From NCBI RefSeq assembly GCF_040676775.1, contig NZ_JBFAPP010000003.1, forward strand, positions 124,001 through 188,000: a DNA stretch of 64,000 nt, in the 5' to 3' direction. Origin of the DNA: Micromonospora_G sp040676775. GTDB lineage: Bacteria; Actinomycetota; Actinomycetes; Mycobacteriales; Micromonosporaceae. The position numbers were made by a program, and so were the translations under genes. The notes below the pieces were generated by a model. It searched no databases. It was not told the DNA's origin and saw nothing but the letters and a program-made list of their open reading frames with translations. Numbering within the stretch: position 1 is the first letter of the stretch; each line of letters starts with the position of its first letter. Of the stretch, positions 34,869 through 42,618 are shown in pieces.

Positions 34869-36149
34869 ATGCGACGTACACGGGTGGACCGGCGGACCTT
34901 CGGCAAGCTGGTCGGAGCGGCAGGTGCCGGGGCGTTGACCGGGGGCGCCCTGGTCACGGCGCCCGCGCGGGCCGCCGCACCGACCTGGAAGGTCAGCGGT
35001 ACGGCGGTGACCGCGCTGAAGAGCTTCGACGACACGATGAAGAGCTTCATGCAGGCCCGCAACATCTCCGCCGGCCAGTTGGCCGTCACGCACCAGGGCC
35101 GGCTGGTGCTCGCCCGCGGCTACAGCTACAGCGACGACCCGGCGCAGACGGTCGCGCCGACCTCGCTCTTCCGGATCGCCAGCCTCTCGAAGTCGGTGAC
35201 CGCGGCCGCGCTGGCCCGCCTGGCCCAGGACGGTGCCGTGGCGCTGGGCACCCCGGTCGCCTCGCTGCTCGACCTCAGCCCGCCGGCCGGGCAGACCGCC
35301 GACCCCCGGCTGTCCCGGGTGACGCTCTGGCAACTGCTCCAACACACCGGGGGATGGGACCGGGCCCTCGCCTTCGACCCGAACTTCGCCGACCGGACGA
35401 TATCCCGGGCGCTGGGCGTACCGATGGAGTTGTACCCCGCCGACGTGATCCGGTACATGGCCGGTCAGCCGCTGCAACACGACCCCGGTACGAAGGTCGC
35501 GTACAGCAACTTCGGCTACCAGTTGGCCGGACGGGTGATCGAGGCGGTCAGCGGCCTGCCCTACGCCACGTACGTGCAGCAGAAGCTCTTCGCCCCGCTG
35601 GGCATCACCCGGATGGCCCAGGGTTGGAGCATCGCCCCGCACGCCGGTGAGGTGCGTTACCGCTCCCAGTACACCGGTCCGACGGTGCTGAACGAGACCG
35701 GCGCGACCGTCGCCGCGCCGTACGGGACGTTCAGCATGCGGTTGCAGGACGCCAACGGCGGCTGGATCGGCTCGGCGGTGGACCTGGTGCGCTGGGCGTC
35801 CGCCTTCGACGCCGCCGGTCCGGTGCTCAACAGCACCTCGTTGGGGCGGGTCTGGGCGGTTCCCGGCGGGATCGGGGTCGACCCGGCCGGCTGGTACTAC
35901 GGGCTGGGCTGGCAGGTCCGTCCGGTCACCACCGGCGGCACCGGCCGCAACACCTGGCACACCGGCAGCATGCCGGGGACGTACTCGCTGCTGGTCCGGA
36001 CGTACCAGGGGCGGAGTTGGGCGGTGCTGTTCAACCAGCGCGACGATCCGTCGGGCCTGGCGTACCCCGAGATCGACCCGCTGCTGTGGGCAGCCGCCGC
36101 CAAGGTGACCACCTGGCCGACCACCAACCTCTACCCGACCTACTTCTGA
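34869..36149 (+). CDS. Tat-exported serine hydrolase (beta-lactamase/DD-peptidase family)
   Basis: 426 residues. A twin-arginine signal (VDRRTFGKLVGAAGAGALTG, ending near APARAAA) exports the folded enzyme. Penicillin-binding-type motifs: nucleophile S105 in SLSK, Y212 in YSN, and HTGSMPG as the third box. The family includes class C beta-lactamases, D-alanyl-D-alanine carboxypeptidases and esterases; the sequence does not choose between them. GGGGAGGA precedes the ATG at 34869; an in-frame start at 34848 would place extra residues before the Tat motif. Confidence 0.88.
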   Translation: MRRTRVDRRTFGKLVGAAGAGALTGGALVTAPARAAAPTWKVSGTAVTALKSFDDTMKSFMQARNISAGQLAVTHQGRLVLARGYSYSDDPAQTVAPTSLFRIASLSKSVTAAALARLAQDGAVALGTPVASLLDLSPPAGQTADPRLSRVTLWQLLQHTGGWDRALAFDPNFADRTISRALGVPMELYPADVIRYMAGQPLQHDPGTKVAYSNFGYQLAGRVIEAVSGLPYATYVQQKLFAPLGITRMAQGWSIAPHAGEVRYRSQYTGPTVLNETGATVAAPYGTFSMRLQDANGGWIGSAVDLVRWASAFDAAGPVLNSTSLGRVWAVPGGIGVDPAGWYYGLGWQVRPVTTGGTGRNTWHTGSMPGTYSLLVRTYQGRSWAVLFNQRDDPSGLAYPEIDPLLWAAAAKVTTWPTTNLYPTYF

Positions 36150-36156
36150 CCCTCGG

Positions 36157-36230
36157 GCACCTTGATCGTCAGTCGTCGCTGTGGCGCACGTCGTGCGTCG
36201 CCCCGGCGCGGCAACTGACGATCAAGGTGC
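36157..36230. repeat. Intergenic inverted repeat with 17-bp arms
   Basis: Perfect arms 36157-36173 and 36214-36230 with a 40-base structured centre (GGCGCACG/CGTGCGTC inner stem). It lies between convergent genes, so it may serve as a bidirectional terminator or be a dispersed mobile palindrome. Compare 44610-44678 and 48540-48595. Confidence 0.75.
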
Positions 36231-36232
36231 AC

Positions 36233-36260
36233 TGGGATCAGCTTGCTGGGATCAGCTTGC
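36233..36260. repeat. Perfect 14-bp tandem duplication at a stop codon
   Basis: TGGGATCAGCTTGC occurs at 36233-36246 and again at 36247-36260. The second copy contains the stop of the trypsin-like protease gene, so the event duplicated the gene end without changing the protein. Confidence 0.8.
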
Positions 36261-37055
36261 GGAGTATTCGTAGCCGGTGATGGCCCGGATCCAGTCGGTG
36301 ATGTTGTCGATCCGGACGGTGGTCTCCTCCAGGGCGTGGGGGCAGGTGGGCCCGCCGCTCTCGATCGAGACGAGAGCGGTCCTGCCGCGCCGGTCCTCGC
36401 TGAAGTAGGGGGCGCCGGAGTCGTACGCGCAGGCGCTGGTGTCGGGGAACGGGGCCAGGCCGGTCATGCCGACCGTCGGCGCGACGACCGAGGTGATGGT
36501 GAACTGCCCGGTCCGCAGCTGGTTGGACGGGACCGGGTTGGCGCCCTGGGTGGAGCCGAACCCGGTGAGCCGGACCACGTCGCCGGGCTGCGGCACCCGG
36601 CGGCTCAGCGCGAGGGGTGTGATGGTGGTGACCAGGTGGTCGAGCCGGACCAGCGCCAGGTCCCGGTCGGGGTGCTGGCGCACCGCGACGACCTCCGCCT
36701 GCTCGCCGATCGGGGACGTCATGTCGGCCCGACCGACGGTGGCGAGTGTCTCGTCGGCCAGCGTGCGTTCCACCCGTACGCCGTTGAGGTCGCGGAAGCA
36801 GTGGCCGGCGGTGACGATCCACTCCCGGTGGATCAGCGCGCCCGAGCAGGCGCTGTTGCGGCGCCCGCCGTCGGCGGTCGGGATGCCGGTCATGGTCAGC
36901 TTGACAGCGAACCGGTACCGACCGTTCGGCACGTCCACGCCGTTGGCGACCGCGTTGGCCGGCCCGGCGGGGACGACGGCCAGACCGGCGACCAGCACCG
37001 GCGCGAGCAGCAGCAATATCGACCGGAATCGACGCTTGCGTGACACAGGCACCAC
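36252..37055 (-). CDS. Secreted trypsin-like serine protease (S1)
   Basis: 267 residues. A signal peptide (SRKRRFRSILLLLAPVLVAGLAVVPAG, cleavage near ANA) precedes a chymotrypsin-fold domain. Triad: His in VTAGHCF, Asp in DRDLALVRL, Ser in DSGAPYF (GDSGGP in most members, so the oxyanion loop is slightly changed). Cysteines flank the His and Ser segments for disulfides. Start GTG codons at 37055, 37052 and 37046 are all possible; AAGGA stands a few bases upstream. Confidence 0.88.
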   Translation of the reverse strand: MVPVSRKRRFRSILLLLAPVLVAGLAVVPAGPANAVANGVDVPNGRYRFAVKLTMTGIPTADGGRRNSACSGALIHREWIVTAGHCFRDLNGVRVERTLADETLATVGRADMTSPIGEQAEVVAVRQHPDRDLALVRLDHLVTTITPLALSRRVPQPGDVVRLTGFGSTQGANPVPSNQLRTGQFTITSVVAPTVGMTGLAPFPDTSACAYDSGAPYFSEDRRGRTALVSIESGGPTCPHALEETTVRIDNITDWIRAITGYEYSAS

Positions 37056-37477
37056 ACATCCTTCGGTTGGTTGCTTGTGTCTGGATTATGGCTCAGTGGC
37101 GGGGCCGTGTGGGTGCTGCGAGCCCGTCCGTCCACACTCGACCGCTCGCGGGAGTCCTGGTCGGACCGGCCGGGCGGTACCGCTTCGGCGGTGATCGTCG
37201 TCGATCCCCGAAAGTGGGTCCGGGTGCGCCGGCTGCCGAGATGTGCCTGGCCGGCTCCTTACCAAGCAAGATCGATTCGTCCTGTTCGTGCAGGTGGCGA
37301 TGGTACGCGGGGTCGATCTTCGCCACCGGTGCCGAGTCGTCCGGCCGGAGGTGCCCGTGCTCCCGGTACGGGCGAGTCCCGTACGCGCGGCGGGGCGGGC
37401 GCCGGGAAGGGCCTCATCCGGCCGGGATAAAAGCCGTGATCGTGGGTAGACCCGCTCAGACGGGGGGAGGTTCGTCC
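37056..37477. other. Intergenic region upstream of protease and decarboxylase
   Basis: 422 bp between divergent genes. GATAAAA at about 37426 could be a -10 for the decarboxylase gene. No RNA gene, repeat or short coding region is evident. Confidence 0.45.
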
Positions 37478-39073
37478 ATGGCGACGGTCCGGGAGACGAC
37501 GTACGACCTGCTGCGCCAGCTCGGGCTGACCACTGTCTTCGGCAACCCCGGTTCGACCGAGGAACCGTTCCTCGGCCACTTCCCGGACGACTTCAGCTAC
37601 GTACTCGCGCTGCAGGAGGCGTCCGCGGTGGCGATGGCCGACGGGTACGCCCAGGCGACCGGCGAACCGGCGCACGTCAACCTGCACACCGCCCCCGGCA
37701 CCGGCAACGCCATGGGCAACCTGATCACCGCCTGGCACAACAAGACCCCGTTGATCGTCACCGCTGGTCAGCAGGCCCGCGAGATGCTGCTGATCGAGCC
37801 CAGACTGACCAGCGTGCGCGCGGCCGAACTGGCCCAGCCGTACGTGAAGTGGGCCTACGAGCCGGTCCGCGCCCAGGACATCCCGGCGGCGCTGATGCGT
37901 GCGTACAGCACGGCGATCCAGCCGCCGGCCGGGCCGGTGTTCCTCTCCCTGCCGCTCGACGACTGGCACCAGACGGCCGACCCGCCGCCGCAGCTACGGC
38001 AGGTCAGCCGGCGGTTCGCCGCCGACCCGCAACGGCTGGCCCATTTCGCCGACCTGCTCGCCGACAGTGCCAACCCGGTCCTGGTGCTCGGCGGCGGCGT
38101 GGACCGCAGCGGTGGCTGGCCGGCCGCGGTCGCGCTGGCCGAGCGGACCCGCGCTCCGGTCTGGTCCGCGCCCGCACCCGAGCGGATCGGCTTTCCGGAG
38201 GACCATCCGCAGTACCAGGGCATCCTGCCGTTCGCCATCGGACCGCTCGGCGAACGGCTGGGCGGCCACGACACCATCCTGGTGATCGGGGCCCCGGTCT
38301 TCCGCTACTACCCGCACGTCCCCGGCGACTACCTGCCACCGGGCGCGCAACTGCTGCACATCACCGACGACCCGGCCGAGGCGGCCCGCGCCCCGGTGGG
38401 GGAGAGCCTGCTCGGTGACCCCGGCCTGGCCTGTGCGGCGCTCGCGGCGCTGGTGCCGGTCGCGCAGCGACCGCTGCCGCCGGTACGGTCGGCCCCGCCG
38501 GAGCCGGAGGTCGGCAACCCGCTCGCCCCGGCGGCGCTGTTCGCCGTACTGGCCCGGCACTGGCCGGCTGACGGGATCCTGGTCACCGAGACCCCGTCGA
38601 ACCTGAGCATCCTGCGCCGCCACCTGCCGATCACCCGTCCCGGTTCGTACTTCACCACGGCCAGCGGTGGACTCGGTTTCGGACTGCCGGCCGCGGTCGG
38701 CGTCGCGCTCGCCCAGCGGGTCACCGGTCAGCGGCGACCGGTGATCGCGGTGATCGGCGACGGTTCGTTCCAGTATTCGGTGCAGGCCCTCTGGACCGCC
38801 GCCCAGCAGCGGCTGCCCGTCGTGTTCGTGGTGCCGGTCAACCGCCAGTACGGCATCCTCAAGGCGTTCGCCGAGTTCAAGGAGACCGCCGGGGTACCCG
38901 GCCTGGACCTGCCCGATCTCGACATCCCCGCGGTGGCCGCCGGCTTCGGCTGCCACGCGCCCCGGCTCACGACGTCGGACGAGTTCGTGGACGCATTCCG
39001 GGCGGCACTCGGCGCGAGTGGTCCGACCGTGCTGGCGGTGCCGATCACCGCCGACGTACCGCCGATCCTGTGA
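37478..39073 (+). CDS. mdlC: Benzoylformate decarboxylase (ThDP enzyme)
   Basis: 531 residues, the usual length. Thiamine-diphosphate enzyme converting benzoylformate to benzaldehyde in the mandelate pathway. Key positions: FGNPGSTEEPFL with the active-site serine, LALQEASAVAMADGYAQ with the ThDP-activating glutamate, NLHTAPGTGNAMGNL with the active-site histidine, and the ThDP/Mg motif VIGDGSFQYSVQALWTAAQQ. GGGGGGAGG lies 7 bases before the ATG at 37478. No mandelate dehydrogenase is adjacent, so the physiological substrate could be another aryl 2-oxo acid. Confidence 0.9.
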   Translation: MATVRETTYDLLRQLGLTTVFGNPGSTEEPFLGHFPDDFSYVLALQEASAVAMADGYAQATGEPAHVNLHTAPGTGNAMGNLITAWHNKTPLIVTAGQQAREMLLIEPRLTSVRAAELAQPYVKWAYEPVRAQDIPAALMRAYSTAIQPPAGPVFLSLPLDDWHQTADPPPQLRQVSRRFAADPQRLAHFADLLADSANPVLVLGGGVDRSGGWPAAVALAERTRAPVWSAPAPERIGFPEDHPQYQGILPFAIGPLGERLGGHDTILVIGAPVFRYYPHVPGDYLPPGAQLLHITDDPAEAARAPVGESLLGDPGLACAALAALVPVAQRPLPPVRSAPPEPEVGNPLAPAALFAVLARHWPADGILVTETPSNLSILRRHLPITRPGSYFTTASGGLGFGLPAAVGVALAQRVTGQRRPVIAVIGDGSFQYSVQALWTAAQQRLPVVFVVPVNRQYGILKAFAEFKETAGVPGLDLPDLDIPAVAAGFGCHAPRLTTSDEFVDAFRAALGASGPTVLAVPITADVPPIL

Positions 39074-39091
39074 CCGCTGCCGGTTGGGCGC

Positions 39092-39610
39092 TCAGGCGCC
39101 GGTGACGCCGTCGACGCCCTGGCGGATCAGGTCGGCGTGGCCGTTGTGCCGGGCGTACTCGGCGATCATGTGGACGAAGACCAGGCGCAGCGAGATCTCC
39201 TCGCCGTCCGCGCCGACGAAGGTGGCGTCGAGCGGGGCGTCCGCGACCGCCTGCCGGGCCGCCTCCTGCTCGGCCAGCAGTTGGGCGTACTCGGCCTCGG
39301 CGCGCGTCGGGTCGAGGTCCTCGAAGTCGGCGTCCTTCCACTGCGGGGTGGAGTAGAGCATCTCGATCGACTCACCCCGGAACCGGCGCCGGAACCAGAT
39401 CCGCTCCACCTTCGCCAGATGCCGGACCAGGCCGAGCAGGGACAGGTTCGACCCGGCGACGGTCGCCCGCGCCAGTTGCTCGCCGGTGAGCCCGGCGCAT
39501 TTGAGCAGCAGCGTCGTCCGGTGCCAGTCGAGCAGCCCGCGCAGCAGTTCCGGCTCCGGTGCGTTCAACGCCCCACCACTTCGCGCCACCTCGGGCGCCG
39601 TCCACGTCAT
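39092..39610 (-). CDS. DinB family protein (DUF664)
   Basis: 172 residues of the DinB/YfiT-like four-helix fold. Metal-ligand candidates are in LLDWHRTTLLLKCAGL, LVRHLAKVERIWF and HMIAEYARHNGHADLIR. Actinobacterial members include mycothiol-dependent S-transferases, so a thiol-transfer role is plausible. Convergent with the decarboxylase gene, 18 bp apart. Confidence 0.85.
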   Translation of the reverse strand: MTWTAPEVARSGGALNAPEPELLRGLLDWHRTTLLLKCAGLTGEQLARATVAGSNLSLLGLVRHLAKVERIWFRRRFRGESIEMLYSTPQWKDADFEDLDPTRAEAEYAQLLAEQEAARQAVADAPLDATFVGADGEEISLRLVFVHMIAEYARHNGHADLIRQGVDGVTGA

Positions 39611-39760
39611 CGCGCCAGGATGTCACGCGCCGTCGGCAGGGCTTCTTCCCGCTGTCCCGGTTGGGTGAGGGGCCCTTCCCGACGGAGGTGTCGGTGAGGC
39701 GGGGGTGAGGGTTACGCTACTAACCCGATCGGAATTAGAGGTAATGCGAGGAGCCTGCCG

Positions 39761-40369
39761 ATGACCACCAATCCCGCCATCCCGGTGCAGACCGAGCCCG
39801 CCAACGCAGAGTCGCCCACCAGCGCCGACGTCGTGGTGCTGGTCGGCAACCCGCGTCCGGGTTCCCGTAGCCGTACGCTCGCCGAGGCGGCGACCGAGGC
39901 GCTGGTCGCCGGCCTGGCACGGTCCGCCACCGTACTGCGCGGTGTGCAGGTGCTGGAGTTGGCCACGCTCGTCGGGGTGAGCTTCGACGCCGAACCGGCG
40001 CGGGGTTCGGCCGAGGTCGCCGACCCGTTCGAGGTGGTCCGCTCGGCCCGGCTGCTGATCGTCGTGACCCCCACCTACAAGGGCAGTTACACCGGACTGT
40101 TGAAGATCTTCCTGGACCAGTTCGGCCACCGGGGACTGGCCGGCGTGGTCGCCGTACCGGTGACCATCGCGGCCTCGGACGCCCACCTGCGCGCGGTGAC
40201 CAACAACCTGACCGACCTGCTGGCCGAACTCGGCGCCACCCTGCCGGTCGAGCCGCTCGCCGTGCTGGAGGCGCAACTCGGCGCCGGGACCGACCTGGTC
40301 GCGGCGTGGGTCGACCGGCAGGTGGGGCTGGTCGGCGGCGCCCTGGCAGACCAGCGGGTCCGGGCGTAA
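39761..40369 (+). CDS. NAD(P)H-dependent FMN reductase
   Basis: 202 residues with the flavodoxin-like FMN_red fold: VVVLVGNPRPGSRSRTLAEAA (FMN phosphate loop), LLIVVTPTYKGSYTGLLKIFLDQF, and a late AVTNNLTDLLAELGA helix. Similar proteins (SsuE, MsuE) feed reduced FMN to monooxygenases. GCGAGGAG precedes the ATG. The 20-residue N-terminal extension (PAIPVQTEPANAESPTSAD) is low complexity. Confidence 0.85.
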   Translation: MTTNPAIPVQTEPANAESPTSADVVVLVGNPRPGSRSRTLAEAATEALVAGLARSATVLRGVQVLELATLVGVSFDAEPARGSAEVADPFEVVRSARLLIVVTPTYKGSYTGLLKIFLDQFGHRGLAGVVAVPVTIAASDAHLRAVTNNLTDLLAELGATLPVEPLAVLEAQLGAGTDLVAAWVDRQVGLVGGALADQRVRA

Positions 40370-40482
40370 GCCGGGCGGACGGGGCCCGGCCGGGTTAGCG
40401 TGGTTCGGCGTGTTGCCGCGCCCGACCCGCGCCGGGCAACTCGTCCCGGCCGCAGACAGCAACCCCGTGAAGGACGAGCGTC

Positions 40483-41028
40483 ATGGACGACATCACCGCG
40501 CTGATCCTGGACGACCACCACGCCTTCCGCCGGGGCTTCGCCCGGCTCGACGACGCCCGCGACGAGGCCGAGATCCGGGCCGTCTGGGAGGCGCTCGCCC
40601 TGCACCTGGACATCCACGCCGAGGCGGAGGAGTCGATCCTCTACCCGTACCTGGTCCGGCACGGTGACGACGGTGCTGACGAGACCGACGACGCGATCGG
40701 TGACCACAACAAGATCCGGGACGCGATCGCCGAGGCGAAGAACCACGTGCTCGGCACCGACGAGTGGTGGGCGGCGGTCTGGCGGGCCCGCAAGGAGAAC
40801 AGCGAGCACCTGGCCGAGGAGGAGGACGGGGCGCTGGCCGACTTCCGGCGGCACGCCGGCACCGAACTGCGCGCCGAACTCGGGGCCCGCTGGCTCACCT
40901 TCTACGGCGAGCACCCGGGTGGCAAGGGACTCATGTTCCGCGACAGGACCCGAAGCAGTACATCGAGGCACATCGCTGACACTCCGGTCAAACCGGCGAC
41001 CCTGGTGGCGATCTTCGTCACCCCGTAG
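40483..41028 (+). CDS. Hemerythrin HHE protein with frameshifted tail
   Basis: 181 residues with HHE cation-binding features: LDDHHAFRRGF, HLDIHAEAEESILYPYLV, DAIGDHNKIRDAI and ENSEHLAEEEDGALADF, consistent with a di-iron helical bundle. After GLMFRD the sequence changes to RTRSSTSRHIADTPVKPATLV, unlike the family. In the next frame the same DNA reads DPKQYIEAHR then TGA (40977), matching the usual end of these proteins. A one-base deletion near 40944-40947 explains this. It is either a real recent frameshift or a sequence error; the di-iron core is intact. Confidence 0.85.
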   Translation: MDDITALILDDHHAFRRGFARLDDARDEAEIRAVWEALALHLDIHAEAEESILYPYLVRHGDDGADETDDAIGDHNKIRDAIAEAKNHVLGTDEWWAAVWRARKENSEHLAEEEDGALADFRRHAGTELRAELGARWLTFYGEHPGGKGLMFRDRTRSSTSRHIADTPVKPATLVAIFVTP

Positions 41029-41109
41029 CGGCCCGGTGACCCACACGTTCACCACGGTTCGTCAGATGATCAACGTCGGCACTGACGGCCGGGGTCGTAG
41101 CGAGCTAGC

Positions 41110-42615
41110 GTGTTCCAGGTGACGGAGATATCCCAGTTGCCGCCCAACCCGCCGGCCGACCTGCCACGCACGCTCGGGGAGCTGCGCGCGGCGGGCCACC
41201 GCTACCGCACCGTGAAGCAGGAACTTCGGGAGAACCTCCTGGCCCGGATGCGATCCGGCGAGGACCGGTTCCCCGGCATCGTCGGCTACCAGGACACCGT
41301 GCTGCCCGAGGTGGAACGCGCCCTGCTCGCCGGCCATGACCTGGTGCTGCTCGGTGAGCGCGGGCAGGGCAAGACCCGGCTGATCCGGGGACTCGTCCAG
41401 CTCCTCGACGAGTGGACCCCGGTACTGCCCGGCTCGGCCCTCAACGAGCACCCGATGCACCCGCTGACCCCGGCCGCCCGCCGGCTCGCCGCCGAGGCCG
41501 GCGACGACCTGCCGGTGGCCTGGCTGCACCGCTCCCTGCGGTACGGCGAGAAGCTCGCCACCCCCGACACCAGCGTCGGCGACCTGATCGGCGACGTGGA
41601 CCCGATCCGGATCGCCGAAGGTCGCACCCTCGGTGACCCGGAGACGATCCACTTCGGGTTGGTGCCGCGTACGAACCGGGGCATCTTCGCCGTCAACGAA
41701 CTGCCCGACCTGGCCGAACGGATCCAGGTCTCGCTGCTCAACGTGCTCGAAGAACGCGACATCCAGGTACGCGGCTACCAGCTCCGGCTGCCGCTGGACC
41801 TGCTCCTGGTGGCCAGCGCCAACCCGGAGGACTACACCAACCGGGGCCGGATCATTACCCCGCTCAAGGACCGGTTCGGCGCCGAGGTCCGTACCCACTA
41901 CCCGCTCGAACTGGAGCTGGAGCTGGAACTGATCCGGCAGGAGGCGGCCCTGGTCGCCGCCGTACCGGAGCACGTGCTGGAGGTGCTCGCCCGATTCGCC
42001 CGCGCCGTACGCGAGTCGCCGTCGGTCGATCCCCGCTCGGGTGTCTCGGCCCGGTTCGCCATCGCCGCCGCCGAAACCGTGGCCGCCGCCGCACTGCGCC
42101 GGGGCAGCCTGCTCGGCGAGGAAACCGAGGGGACCGGCGCACCGGTCGCCCGGGTCGGTGACGCCGTGTCGGTCACCAGCACCCTGCGCGGCAAGGTCGA
42201 GTTCGAGAGCGGCGAGGAGGGCCGCGAGGTGGAGATCCTCGGCCACCTGCTGCGTACCGCCACCGCCGAGACGTTCCGGGACCGGCTCGCCGGGCTGGAC
42301 CTCTCCGGGTTCATCAACCTGGTCGCCGAGGGCGCGGTGATCGAGACCGGCGAGCTGGTCGGCACGGCCGACCTGCTGCGCCAGGTGGGCACCGTACCGG
42401 GGCTGGCCAAGGCGCTGGACCGGCTCGGGCTCGGCGACGCGCCCACGCCGGGTGAGGCCGCCGCCGGGATCGAGTTCGTGCTGGAGGGGCTGCACCTGAC
42501 CCGCCGGTTGGCCAAGGACGTGACCGAGGACGGTCGGACCCGCTACGGCGGCCGCAGCCCCGAGGGCGGGCGATCCGCCGGGGGCGGCCGACCGTCGGAC
42601 GGTGGCCGGGGCTAA
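41110..42615 (+). CDS. AAA+ ATPase, MoxR/magnesium-chelatase ChlI-like
   Basis: 501 residues. Walker A LGERGQGKTRLI near residue 80, Walker B/inserts around GIFAVNELPDLAERIQVSLLNVLEERDIQVRG, and the sensor LLLVASANPEDYTNRGRI. The layout matches ChlI/BchI-like and MoxR ATPases, which act on a VWA-domain partner to remodel or insert metals into targets. The next gene, 3 bp downstream, encodes that partner. The C-terminus is a Gly/Arg-rich tail. Start is a GTG at 41110 (or 41119); no clear ribosome site. Confidence 0.88.
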   Translation: MFQVTEISQLPPNPPADLPRTLGELRAAGHRYRTVKQELRENLLARMRSGEDRFPGIVGYQDTVLPEVERALLAGHDLVLLGERGQGKTRLIRGLVQLLDEWTPVLPGSALNEHPMHPLTPAARRLAAEAGDDLPVAWLHRSLRYGEKLATPDTSVGDLIGDVDPIRIAEGRTLGDPETIHFGLVPRTNRGIFAVNELPDLAERIQVSLLNVLEERDIQVRGYQLRLPLDLLLVASANPEDYTNRGRIITPLKDRFGAEVRTHYPLELELELELIRQEAALVAAVPEHVLEVLARFARAVRESPSVDPRSGVSARFAIAAAETVAAAALRRGSLLGEETEGTGAPVARVGDAVSVTSTLRGKVEFESGEEGREVEILGHLLRTATAETFRDRLAGLDLSGFINLVAEGAVIETGELVGTADLLRQVGTVPGLAKALDRLGLGDAPTPGEAAAGIEFVLEGLHLTRRLAKDVTEDGRTRYGGRSPEGGRSAGGGRPSDGGRG

Positions 42616-42618
42616 CCG

